Assembly (NCBI GenBank): GCA_032622095.1
Contig: CP136064.1
Location: forward strand, 137,161,954 to 137,225,953
Direction: 5' to 3'
Source of the DNA: Siphonodentalium dalli
Lineage: Eukaryota > Mollusca > Scaphopoda > Gadilida > Siphonodentaliidae
Length of the DNA stretch: 64,000 nucleotides
A model generated the notes under the pieces. That model saw nothing but the letters and a program-made list of their open reading frames with translations, was not told the origin of the DNA and made no database searches. Below, in pieces: positions 23,700-35,062 of this stretch. Each line of letters starts with the position of its first letter. The first letter of the stretch is position 1. The position numbers and the translations under genes were made by a program.

Positions 23700-23800
23700 A
23701 CGATTACATGTAGTGATGATGATGATGATTGATGATGCTGATGATGATGATGATAATGATGACTATTATTTTGAGGATGAAACTGATGTGATTATGAAGG
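23700..23800 (+). repeat. Second GAT-rich tract after LINE ORF2
   Basis: (GAT/GAC)n with interruptions about 240 bp after the ORF2 stop. It can be read as Asp-rich text ending DDYYFEDETD, which loosely recalls DYYFDDCD just after the internal tract at 19.86 kb. It may be the element's terminal microsatellite or a duplicate of the acidic tract. Confidence 0.6.
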
Positions 23801-23939
23801 TGATGTTGATAATTCTGATTATGACCCTCGAGAGGTCACTGTATATTTTGTACATATCAATATTGTTGTATACAATTTCGTTTTCTCATGTCAAATTTGA
23901 TTAGAGAATAAAGCATATATATATGGATTCAAAGAAGTC

Positions 23940-24180
23940 GTAAAACTGTTAAAATCGTATTTCGGCGCGAATTTTTTTATTGCAAATTCGTAATCTACGC
24001 GGTCGATTACACCCCTAAAATTCTTATCCTTGTTCTAATCCAACCAGAAATGAGCTTTTAGGCCATATGATGGAAATTCGTATCCTTGGTTGGACAAATT
24101 TATTACTTCAAAAATGTCGTATAAAGTATACGACATATTTGAAGTAAAACATATGACCATAACGTCAGTTGTGTTGTTCT
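23940..24180. other. AT-rich flank with GTCGTATA motifs
   Basis: Contains GTCGTATA / TATACGAC boxes near 24114-24136 forming a short palindrome (GTCGTATA-aag-TATACGAC). Similar boxes occur beyond the other arm at about 29.99-30.28 kb. No gene. Confidence 0.4.
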
Positions 24181-24184
24181 CAAA

Positions 24185-25503
24185 ACGTCGTATATAGCCC
24201 GGAAGCTAATAGGGGTACCCTTGGACCCACCTGGGACTTAACTTCACCCCACTCATTTTGTTCCTTATTATGTCCTTCAACTTTTAAGCAATGTTAACAA
24301 GAACAAAAATGGCCGTGTAAACTCCAGACAATATGGCGTCCATCATGGCCGCCGTTTTTCAGACCAGACCCTAAGTGAGTTTTATGCAAATTTTAGCGAG
24401 AAAATCTAGTAAATTGTATATAGTTTCGTGAAGCTAAGACACAATAATACCTTTTTGGGCCAAAATTGAAACTCACCATCCAAGATGGCCGCCAAAATGG
24501 CCGCCGAAGTTGAAAATAGGACATTTTTTCACACATATCTTCTAGATCAATTCATGCTGTTTGGACCGGTTGAGTAATATGACTTTATTTGGGTTTTCTA
24601 TATTACCTGATCATTGGAGCAATTAGATATGGAATTATTGGTGTCATAATCCCTTCCTACCCTCAAATATTCGATTTTACAGAATGCGGTATAAAACTTC
24701 ACAAAAAATAACAATTGGGATTCTAGTCATATTTCAACAAAAAAATGAAAAGAACTTTGTAATGTAAGTGAGGCATATCATTACCTATAAATATTCCAAC
24801 TCACTGGAACCAATATCAAACCAAAATTCTTACTTTGGCTCAAAACGGCTGCCAGTATGACCGCCAACATATGGAAAATGGTAAATATATTACCACATCG
24901 TGTCCTGCAATTGCTTACAAGTTTTGGTTAATGTATAAAATAGGCTATTCTGCATTCAATACATTGAATACTAACATGTCTGATGCACCATGTTTAATTT
25001 TTACTGTTCTCACCACTGACAGCACCAAAATATTGGACTTTTCACTCAAAAACTTGACATAAATATCGGGAAAAACTGTTTAGGTTTGGACCATTTTTTT
25101 CAGGTAATTTAAATGTTACTATCTTTGGATTGATATGTGTTTATTGTTTTGGACTATCTTAAATACGTCATACTACGGTGTGTATTGACCAAATTGCTCC
25201 AAATGGCATCCAAAATGGCAACCAGACATTATATCCCGAACATTATTGTCGGCGTTATCCGAAAAGGTAGCAAATTGTGATTCACTTGGTTAGTATACGT
25301 CATAGTTAATTAACTGACAACCACATGTTTTATTCTGGTTGTCGCAGTTCAGTATGGGGCATGGCAAATTCATTTTAAAGTGTGTAATTTTGCCGAGAAC
25401 CTTTTTTGTGATTTTGGATTTTTTTAAAGGAAATGTGCAGAGCTTTGCGACGGAACTGATATGATCCATCAGCTGTGGCTATTCTGGTCCATTATGATAT
25501 AAC
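24185..25503. repeat. Left arm of giant inverted repeat
   Basis: About 1.3 kb that recurs in reverse complement at 28605-29735. Anchors from outside in: 'gctaataggggtac' (24208 vs 29712-29725), 'agaccctaagt' (24366 vs about 29588), 'ccaagatggccgcc' (24480 vs about 29465), 'ggagcaattaaatatgg'-type text (24616 vs about 29345), 'ggaactga-atga-ccat' (25453 vs about 28610). 'AAGATGGCCGCC' phrases recur several times. The open frame at 24835-25062 is not conserved in the other arm and is not called a gene. Confidence 0.85.
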
Positions 25504-25538
25504 AAAAAGTCAACTGGATACAGTGTGGATGCCAAGAT
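25504..25538. repeat. Arm junction and target duplication of minus-strand LINE
   Basis: GGATGCCAAGAT at 25527-25538 is repeated at 26402-26413, on the other side of a LINE tail. This 12-bp direct repeat is the expected target-site duplication of a LINE insertion. Confidence 0.7.
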
Positions 25539-26401
25539 GACTTGAAACATATTTTATTTGCAAAATATACAAAAGGGATTGGGGCACAAGTTTTTGCAAC
25601 TTATGAAGCCCCTCTCCTAATACAATATTTTAACACACATGTGATCAAGATGACGGTACAAACTTATTTACATGGTGAGAAGTTATGGGAGATATAATGT
25701 GTAGCGCCTTCCAGAGATGATCCAACATGAGATTGCTTCTTATCTGTGAGAAAATTTGTATTTGAAGAATGTCACTATTTTATTAATGTTGGAATGATTG
25801 ACAAGTGCCAATATATTATCTATTCTAAGCACTTTTGTGTTGGTTGTAATATATAATGGTACACTTGATTCGTTCTCTATTTTGTTATTGTTGTGCTCTG
25901 GAAGGCAATACAGATGATAAATCAGAATGAGATGTTTGAATGGGAGGTTTGTCCACTTGTGAGGTAAAAGTTGAAATTCCGGAAGCAAGTATAGATTCGC
26001 AAATAAGATAAATATAATCATTAGGGGTCAAAACGCTTAGTCGCTGCAATATATTGCTGTGTGATGGAAAATAGTTTCATATTTTGTTGGGACGAGAGAT
26101 AAGGTAATCCACACATGAGTTCTGAAATATGGCTTACTTTGAGATTTACGCGGTCTAGTTTCTCAAAGAGAACTGAGCGCTCACGTTGGTACAATGGGCA
26201 CATGAAGAAATAGTGATATGCGTCTTCAGATCTATTTCCACATGAGCATGCGGGGCTGTCAGCGATATAATTATTGAACATATCACACGGAGTTCACTGC
26301 AAAAATTACGTATGCGACAATGAAAAATGTTGTATTTCCTGCGTCCAGCATAGAAATGTAGAGGGGGGCTGATTGTGGGATCTATATGATACAAGTTGGT
26401 T
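25539..26401 (-). mobile_element. 5'-truncated LINE tail (minus strand)
   Basis: On the minus strand the 5' part reads YAGRRKYNIFHCRIRN then LR, and after a one-base shift FNNYIADSPACSCGNRSEDAYHYFFMCPLYQRERSVLF, which is the classic C-terminal CxC...H-x4-C knuckle of LINE ORF2 proteins. The open part ends in a stop at 26021-26023. The 3' end carries AATAAA-like text (gcaaataaaata, about 25550-25565) just before the 12-bp duplication GGATGCCAAGAT. Only the last 100 or so codons and the 3' UTR remain, a usual outcome of incomplete reverse transcription. It inserted in the left side of the giant inverted repeat, since the right side has no counterpart. Confidence 0.8.
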
Positions 26402-28020
26402 GGATGCCAAGATCGTAGCCAGGGAGTTACGCTATGATCATAGGTGAAGTGAATAGGTATACAGGGAGTTATTGTATGTTATGACTGATGTGAATATATA
26501 TACAATGAGTGACTATATGGTTATGAATGGGTTGTCCATTGTAAGATACATAGGTATACAGTGAGAGGTCATGGGGTGTGAGGTGAATCGGTATGCAGGG
26601 AGCAACTGTGTGGTTTATGGTTGTGTATATTCAGTACGGGTGCACACGGTGTGTGGATATAGCTGCATGGGCATCTATGTGCTGATTATGTAATATATAT
26701 GGAGTGGCTGTAAGGTCATGGGTGGGATGTACATGTGTTCTCTGTATGATCATTAATGGGGTGTGTGGATAAATAGGGAGTGATTTTATCGTTAAGGGTA
26801 ATATAATGTGTATAGGTATACATGGAATGACTACGGTCATGATTGCATATGAATACCTGGAGTAATCTGTGTGGACATTATCGTGTGGGTATATAGGGAG
26901 TATCTTTGTCGTAATGGGTGGGATGTATATATATATATATATATCTTGTGGATGTATTATCATTGGTGGGTGTATAGGGATATCTGTATTATCATAGATG
27001 CATGGCGTGTATGATTATACAGTTAAATGCTGAATTGTCAAGTGTGAGATGTATATGCAAGTATGGATGGTATGAGTGGTCGTGTGTGCGGTTTGTTTTG
27101 TATATTTGGAAGGGCTAAATGGCCATTGATGAGGTTTACATGTATACCTGGAGTATATATGTATATGGGCTGCACATGTATACTGAGTGGTCATATGACT
27201 ATATGTGTCGAATGGGTATATAGGTACAGATAGTGACTGTATGGTTAATGGTGAGATTAGTACATGTATGTATACAAGTAGTGACTGTATTATCATAAAT
27301 GTAATGAATACATATACAGGGGTGACCAAATGGTCATGTGGCATGCATATGCGTGTACCTGGTGTTCATGTTTGGTGACTCGTGGTGGTATGGTCATATG
27401 TAGGTTACACGGGTATACACACGTGTTTCTATATTGTCATGGGCGAGGGGTGTGTGTATATAGCGAGTGGCTATATTGTCATAGATGATGTGCTTATGCA
27501 TACATGGAGTGACTATACTGACATGACTGTGGTGTATTAGTATATATTGACTATCTTGGCTATTCGGCTATGGTGTGACAAATAGGAATACATGGAGTGA
27601 CATGGTCAATGTTGATGTGAATATGTATACAAGGATTAACGATGATCATGTATGAATGTTTTGAATATATATACAATGCATGGGTGACTATATGGCCATA
27701 GGTCAGGTGAAGGAGTATATCAGATACATGGGTGGGTGTATGTGTGTGAAGCGATTGTCTATATGGTCATTGTGGAGGCGCATATGTATACCTGAAGTGA
27801 CTTTATGTTCATTGTTGTGGTGAGATAAATGGGTATACAGGGAGTGACTATATGGTTATGGGTCGTGTTTAGGAGTATATTTGGTGTACCTGCATTGTTA
27901 CCCGTGGCTGTATGGTCATCCGTGGTCATGGTTCAGGTGTACATGTATACAGTGGGTCACTATATTATGTATATGGTGTTTATGTGTATATGGAATGACT
28001 GTGTGATAATGGGTGGCTTT
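26402..28020. repeat. Minisatellite, forward orientation
   Basis: Degenerate units of about 40-60 bp with the core 'gtatacagggagtgactatatggtcatgggtg' (never perfect), repeated from 26440 to about 28015. Open frames on either strand (26631-26963, 27015-27344, 27829-28050) are repeat by-products with His/Ile/Thr-rich text. It forms the inner part of the giant inverted repeat's left half. Confidence 0.8.
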
Positions 28021-28560
28021 CCACACTTAACGTTTCCTCCATGTACATAAACACCATCAAGACGGAGAACTCTATGACATGACCACTCTATTGATTAGCA
28101 TATCCTTGAGTTATTGTGGAAAGCGATAGCCACCCAAGATACACATGAACAACCCACCCATTACATCAGTCAATCCATTTGTATATAAACACCACACAAA
28201 TGACAACATAGTCAATCGATGTATATCAACCGACACATGACCATATAGTCGCTCTATGTATACATATTCACCACATTCACGATCATACAGTCACTCATTG
28301 CATCTATATTCATCTCACCATGGACCATACACACACTACATGTATACCTATTCGCCATACCCATCACCATACCCATGAGTCAATCCAGGTATACATATAC
28401 ACATCACCAATGGTGAGCCCTTCCAGATATACCAATAACCGCACATACGACCATAAGTTCCATTCTTGCCATAATCATACACGCCATCCATGATCATACA
28501 TCTACTCCCTATACACACCCAATGATAACAAATCCACAACATCTATAAATAAACGTCCCA
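28021..28560. repeat. Minisatellite, reverse orientation
   Basis: From about 28021 the same units appear as their reverse complement ('accatatagtc-ctc-atgtatacatattcacc'). The switch point near 28020 marks the centre of the giant palindrome. This half is shorter (about 0.54 kb against 1.6 kb), so the centre of symmetry is not at the middle of the minisatellite. Confidence 0.75.
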
Positions 28561-28604
28561 CCAGTTACCAACAGTCATATTGGGCCAGAATACACACATA
28601 TCAT

Positions 28605-29735
28605 GGTTCATCTCAGTTCCGTCTCAAAGTTCTGCCCATTTCTTTCAATAATATGACGAGAATCACAAAAGAGGTTCTCCGAAAAATTCCATACTGCAAC
28701 TTTAAAATGAATTTGTCATGCCCCATACGGAACTGAGACAAACATAACATCGAACGTAGTTGTTAGTTAACTAACAAACACGTATAATAACCAAGTGAGC
28801 CATTTTGGAAGCCATCTTGATCAATTCAGTATATAAACACCGTAGTGTGACACATTTAAGATAGACAAAAACAATAAACACCTTTAATACCAAAGATAGT
28901 TGCATTTTACCTGAAAAAATGGTCGAACACTGAAAAGTGAATTTTTGCCGATATTTATGTCAAGTTTGTGAGTGAAAAATTCAATATTGTTGGTTGTGTC
29001 AGTGGTGAAAATGGTAAAATGGTCCATGGTGCATCATACATGTCAGTATTCAATGTATAGAATACAGAATAGCCAATTGTATAAATCAACTACAACTTGT
29101 AAGCGAATGCAAGAGACCCTGGGGATATATTTTGGCGGCCATTTTAAGTCAAGGTAAGAATTTTGGTTTCAGTGAGTTTAAATATTCATAGGTAATGATA
29201 TGCCTCACTTACATTACAAAGTTCTTTTCATTTTTGTTGAAATATGACAAGAATCCCAATTGTGGTTTTTTGGGAAATGTTATACCACATTCTGTAAAAT
29301 CGAAATTTTGAGGGATTGGAAGTGGCTAGGACCTCAATAATTCCATATTTAATTGCTCCAATCATCAGATAATATACAAAATACAAAATAAAGTCATATT
29401 ACAATACCAGTTCCAATCTAGAAGACATTTGTGAAAAATTGTCTTATTTTCAACTTCCGGCGGCCATCTTGGATTGTGAGTTTCAATTTTTGGCCAGAAA
29501 AGTGTCATTAGGTCTTATCTTCACGGAAATATATACATTTGTATACATTTTACTAGATTTTCCCGCTATAATTTTCATAAAACTGACTTAGGGTCTGATC
29601 TGAAAAATGGCGGGCATGGTGGACGCCATCTTGCCTGTAGTCTTCACGGTTAGTTTTTTTCTAACATTGCATAGAAATTGAAAGACATAATACGGAACAA
29701 AATGCAAGTGTACCCCTATTAGCCCCCGGACTAAT
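28605..29735. repeat. Right arm of giant inverted repeat
   Basis: Reverse complement of 24185-25503 with moderate divergence and small indels. The right arm is a little shorter. It has the same 'ggcggccat' phrases on the opposite strand. No gene: the frame at 29588-29851 (minus) is not conserved in the left arm. Confidence 0.85.
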
Positions 29736-31540
29736 ACAATATAGCATGCTATTATAGAATGATATGGGATGGACAAGAAACTTGGTATTATAGCGGCATC
29801 CGTTTCGGAAGCCTCACAAGTTACTCGGCTGTTCGTTGGGGATATTGCCACTGTGTTGTTTCAGCTATCTAGTTTAATTATCGAATTCCGACATACTTGG
29901 CTAACTGAGTGATCCCATATAACCGTCCATTATCAGAAATGTACTTAGTGTAACGGGTATGGAACCAAGCTAACTGTTTTCTCGGCAGAAAAAAGGTCGT
30001 ATAAATTTAAATTATTTGATATCGAGGCATAAAGTTGTTTCAAATTTGTCGTATAAATTTCAAAACGTTGTAAAATTTTGCCGCAAAAAAAAAATTGTTT
30101 CAAAAAAGTCGTATAAGCTCATTTCACACTTTTCTCTTTATAGACTGGTGTAAAATCGTCAGTTTCACAATAATTCGATGGATTTGAGGCACTGTTGTTC
30201 TTCTGAATATAACATATCAAACTATAATCAGTTTTTTGTCTCTCCTGTAAAATGACTTAAAAGTGCGGGAATTTTGTATACGACATGTTTGAATCCCACC
30301 GACGAATTTTGGTTGGTCGTTTCGTATTTTCTATAGAAATTTTGAGATAATAATGTGATTTCTTAAATTAAGGTCTTTTTTTATATTAGAACAAAATATT
30401 TTGAGAACAAGAAATAATTTAAGTTCGCACATTTGGCCCACTGATTGTTTATGTATATTTGTTCAATAATAACACTATTTTCTCGCCGGCAAAACCCATT
30501 TTAAACATTGCACGCATGCGTACTGTTATAATTCAATATAATTCAATAAAATAAAATAAATAAAAACAATAATAACTAGAAATTTTTAACTTCCCATTGG
30601 AAGTTTGATACTTCCATATAATTATCATATATATTCCAATCCAAACCCCTTCTCAATCATTACCTTTCACATAACCCAAACCTTAATCATAACCATACCT
30701 ATCGGCATCCCATACTGTATCTTAAGGCAAAATGTTTTCATAAGCATAACCGTGCTCTAGTCGTAACCATAACCACATCTACTATTCTAACTATGTATAT
30801 AACAATAGCCAACCCTTACCCATCCTTTAGCCCTGGCTATACTATTCACATCCCTGACATAATCCATAACACTAACCATAGAACTAACCCGAACACAAAC
30901 CCTAAATATTTCTCTAACGGTTACCTAGATCAAGTTACCCATGTGTCGATTTGTACTGAGATAGACCACATATATTTCATGAGACACCTCTGGGAAGCTA
31001 CCAATTTCTCCATCCATTTATTCGAAGCTAAAGATAAACGATCTTTATTGCTAATGATCAGTGCTGCTTAAGTCATCTGAGATCCACGGCACCTGCCCCA
31101 TGGCAATATCATGGCCAAGCTACCCATCTGTAGCAATTTCCCCACAATCTTCCAAGCTGACAATAAACGCTATTTGATGTGTATCTTTGTTGATATCATT
31201 TATTTGTCCCACCTCAAGTCATATGATGGCAAAGCACCTAACGGATAGCATTTCCCTGGACAATTGAAACATGTGCACTAATTTTCAGCTCCGTGGGTCC
31301 GATCATAATAGGTGTGTAATTAATTATGTTATTAAATTATTCATGAATGCCAATTTAAATCACTTGACAGCTGTACCTATCCGATGACACTCCATTTGAG
31401 AATTTACCATGTGTACCAATTTTCTTTTGCCATGATCCAACCGGTTGGTCGCCAATAGCCGGGCAGACAGACAAACAAATGAACACACACACAATTGGGT
31501 TTTATTAGTATAAATACATAAATGTGTACAATATATATAT
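29736..31540. other. No gene; degenerate repeats
   Basis: 29990-30290 has several GTCGTATAA boxes. 30650-30920 is rich in degenerate 'taaccatAACC' and 'aaaccctaa' text, resembling a decayed AACC-type simple repeat. 31000-31190 has two diverged copies of a segment of about 120 bp with 'gctacc-at' and 'ttccaagctgacaataaacg'. No coding unit is supported. Confidence 0.5.
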
Positions 31541-31549
31541 ATATACTAG

Positions 31550-32060
31550 CCGATGAGCCGACGTTGTCCGGACTCTTCAAAAACCAAATTTCAAGTCGAT
31601 AGCTCCACCCGTTTCCGAGATCTGGTCTGCTCATGCGCGAAGCTGGCGCCGCACGGGCTCGGCGACCCGACAAAATTCGTATCCGCCGGGGCAAGATACA
31701 TTCACATACCAAATTTCAAGTCGATAGCTCCACCCGTTTCCGAGATCTCGTCTGCGCATGCGCGAAGCGGGCGACGCACGGGCTCGGCGACCCGATAAAA
31801 TTCGTATCCGGGGCAAGATACATTCACATAGCAAATTTCAAGTCGATAGCTCCACCCGTTTCCGAGATATCGTCTGCGCATGCGCGAAGCTGGCGCCGCA
31901 CGGGCTCGGCGACCCGACAAAATTCGTATCCGCCGGGGCAAGATACATTCACATACCAAATTTCAAGTCGATAGCTCCACCCGTTTCCGAGATCTCGTCT
32001 GCGCATGCGCGAAGCGGGCGCCGCACGGGCTCGCCAAGACGACAACGTCGACCGCCTGGT
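31550..32060. repeat. GC-rich tandem repeat, unit 122-125 bp, about four copies
   Basis: The phrase 'aaatttcaagtcgatagctc' begins near 31585, 31711, 31833 and 31958 (steps about 125, 122, 125). Units also hold 'cacccgtttccgagatc', 'gcgcatgcgcgaagc' and 'gcacgggctcggcgacccg'. Base composition is far richer in G+C than all surroundings. Overlapping open frames on both strands (up to 135 codons) arise because the units lack stops; they mirror each other and are not genes. The array runs into 'acatacagacagacaaacaaacagag' and TA-repeats on the right, as at many small mollusc transposable elements. Confidence 0.88.
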
Positions 32061-33837
32061 CAAACTACACACACGTACCAAGTTTGCTCCCGATCGGTCG
32101 AGAATCGTAGATTTGTATAAATGACATACATACAGACAGACAAACAAACAGAGGTCTTCAAAATATATATGAGATATATATATATTTAATTGGCAACGGG
32201 AATAAAGAACACGTGCGAGTTCTTTATACACGCATGTGTTTCTATCTTGTACCTATATTTCAAATAAAAGACATGAGATGTTAAAAATTACATCTGCAAT
32301 TGGATGGTATTTTCTCGTGAAAGATACAGAGAGTTATAGTCTGTCCAACACTGAAGTGCGAAATTTTAAATCAATGCCGATCTGTAATTTGCCCGTGTCG
32401 GTTTATCAATTTGTCGGGTCAGTTATTTCAATGGCCAGTGGAAACACACCTGCTGGTGACAATCATTATTTAAAGCTAAGTGAGTAAAGGTCGATCCACA
32501 CCTGGCGCGAGCGCGCGATTAAAACGGCCGTGACTGACAACATGTATGCACTTTGTGTATGTATACACCTAGTTTATGAACTGAAGCGATCACAAACATG
32601 CCTGATATATAAAACCTGATGCACGATATAGTTCTCTACTTATAATATTAATAGTTGTACTCGATCATGATGGAGACAGAGTATAATAAAAGCCAAGCAG
32701 CCTTCTGGTGGTAATATTATTACTTGATTATGACGGTGATAGTATATATAATAAACGTCCGTGCAACTTTCTATACTCGTTCGCTAAAAAAAACTTAGAA
32801 AATCGCACTAAAGTTGCACATAGGTACTACTACCCTGCACATCCTCTCTTCGGTTTAGTTTTATCTGGATTGGCGAATTTGACCCCCTCTCTAAGTTTCT
32901 GCGCAATTTGCATAAAGTCTGAACCCTCCCGAAGCGAGCTCTTCGTTGGGCAGGTTGCTTTGTGGTCAATCTTGGTGGGCAATCCGACAGTATACCGACG
33001 TACATGTCCCTGCATTAAAGATGGATTATCTCTTTAAATAACAAATTTGAAATAGTTGCATGGGTCTAGAATAATAACTATGAATTGAATAACCCTGCCC
33101 GGAAAGGCTTCTATCAATTACTATCTATTTTATTTCGAATATTTTATTATGAAATGAGATGATTAATTGGGACACTTTATTTGTCTATTTTTAGAACAGA
33201 CAATTCAAGCGATATCATATAAAGATAGGTAGCAATAGGTTGTTTTTATAGCTACGTACCGAACATCAAATATCCCATATTGTTTGATTGTATTGTTTTA
33301 TTCCATAGTTATAAGCGATAAAGAGTATAGTTAACGTGTATTTGTGATAAAATTACACAATAACAATTCTGGTATATGTTAACAGTAACCACTATTGTTC
33401 ATTATCTAAACAACCACACCTTTTTTTAGCAGAAAATATTCGCAATCAAATCAATATTAATCGAAAGAAGCATTTCTGGACAGGAGTCTTCGATTCATTT
33501 CTAATATTTTATACCCCGGTAACTATATAATACATGTTTACAAAGAGATAATCCACCTATAACATGTTGTTGTTGTATCATTTATTTTCGTGACATGTGC
33601 ATGATTACAAATTATACAAATATTATACATCAATAACAATTCACACCCGGCCCGAAGGACCTATATGTCACGTCAAAATGTTTATAAACCGCATATACGG
33701 TCGAACTGTTGATCATCACGGGAATAAAATATAAAATATATATATGTGTGTAATGTAACCCTTTCAGAAATATTTAATATATATATATATATACTTTTTT
33801 CCTCTTTTTTTTTTTTAAAGTATCATTCTGATTTTTT
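32061..33837. other. No recognised gene
   Basis: Contains TA-repeats near 32170 and 33775, and T-rich text just before the next LINE. The open frames at 32236-32487 and 32708-33037 (plus) and 32808-33015 (minus) show no family features. Confidence 0.45.
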
Positions 33838-35062
33838 GTATACAAGAGAGAACCATAGATTGCGGTCATCCAGCTCTGATCGAGAAATGAAATCCGCTGC
33901 ACGCTCTTATAAATCAGAGATGGATAAAGCAATTAAATCGCACCGTGATCTTGTGACTTATGAAATGACGTCCATGCAGCGAAGTAATCCAAAACAATTT
34001 TGGAAAAGACTTAGGGACTGTAACTCTAACCGTATTGGTGTTACTTTAGATGAGCTAGCTAATTATTTTCGCGATGTCAACGCTATTAGATACGATGATG
34101 ACCCCGTTGTAGAGAGAACTATAAAGGAACACTTTAGCATTGATGCTAACCCTGAACTAAACATGCCAATTACCGAGTTCGAAATACAACAGTCGATTAA
34201 TACTTTGAAAAACAATAAATCATCCGGCCACGACCGCATTGTCAATGAGTATATCATTGCCTCATCCGAAGTCTTTGTTAGCATATACCGTAAGTTATTT
34301 AATATCATACTGGATACTGGTCTCATACCCGAAGACTGGGTAACTGGAACGATTGTCCCTCTCTATAAAAACAAAGGAAATTTAAGTGACCCAGGTAATT
34401 ATAGGCCAATAACGATCTTGAGTTGTTTTGGTAAGTTATTTACAAAGATATTGTCAAATAGGCTCACACAATATGTCGAAAAATATGAAATACTCTCAGA
34501 AAACCAGACCGGTTTCAGAAAAAATTATTCAACCCTCGACAATATATTTGTGCTGCACTTGTTGTTCGAAATTAGTAGAAAATTGAAAAAGAAACTAATA
34601 TGTGCGTTTGTCGACTTCCAGAAAGCCTTTGATACCGTGTGGAGACAGGGGCTCTGGTCCAAAATTGTAAAAAGTGGAATCAATGGGAAAGTGTTTAGGG
34701 TCATCGTCAACATGTATAACCATGTGAAATCATGTGTCCGTGTAAATGGTGAGCTATCAGCTTATTTCCCCTGTTATGCGGGGGTTCGACAAGGTGCAAA
34801 TTTATCCTCACTGTTGTTTTCCTTGTATTTGAATGATTTGGAAGAATTTTTCCTTGAAAACTGCGCAGTGGGACTGAAAACTGTAGACGCGGAGATAGGT
34901 GACAAATTGAACTACCATTTGAAAATATTCATGATTCTTTACGCCGACGATACAGTTATTATGGCGGAAACACCTAAAGGGTTACAGCAACAAGTCGATA
35001 TTTTTGAAAAATATTGTAGTCAATGGAAATTAACAGTCAATGTGGATAAAACAAAATATTAA
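33838..35062 (+). pseudogene. LINE copy 4 reverse transcriptase core
   Basis: The open frame starts at an ATG at 33746, but the first 30 residues are low-complexity Ile/Phe/Tyr from the TA and T runs; LINE text begins at about 33838. Motifs: NTLKNNKSSGHDRIVNEY, LYKNKGNLSDPGNYRPIT, ENQTGFRKNYSTLDNIFVL, FVDFQKAFDTVWRQGLW (Asp block A, about 34608-34655), GVRQGANLSSLLFSLYLND and ILYADDTVIMAE (34940-34951 for the YADD codons). It loses frame after NVDKTK at about 35053, where one A appears to be missing before ILNLS. Confidence 0.9.

Larger units (their letters stand above)
15407..23760 (+). mobile_element. Long LINE with esterase ORF1 and extended ORF2 (copy 3)
   Basis: Two-ORF non-LTR retrotransposon. 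ORF1 (15444-16478) is an SGNH-esterase-like protein; ORF2 starts at 16488 in the same phase, is cut by a DNA transposon (16507-18042), and continues with a long repeat-rich N terminus, endonuclease, RT and zinc knuckle to 23473. The 3' part has a hairpin (23535-23593) and a GAT-rich tract (23713-23760) that could be the element's tail. Damage: TAA at 18354-18356, frameshifts near 18680, 19045 and 21770, TAG at 22715-22717. Esterase-bearing ORF1 proteins are known from CR1/L2-type LINEs; the RT wording also resembles RTE/jockey-type elements, so I leave the clade open. Confidence 0.82.

Noticed and set aside
26631-27344. His/Thr/Ile-rich minus-strand frames
   Set aside because: They lie entirely in a degenerate minisatellite and are not shared between units.
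30650-30920. Telomere-like AACCCTAA text
   Set aside because: Only isolated, degenerate pieces occur; no run of a telomeric unit is present.
31404-32231. Several overlapping frames of 67-135 codons on both strands
   Set aside because: They repeat with the 122-125 bp units and mirror each other; composition and repetition explain them.
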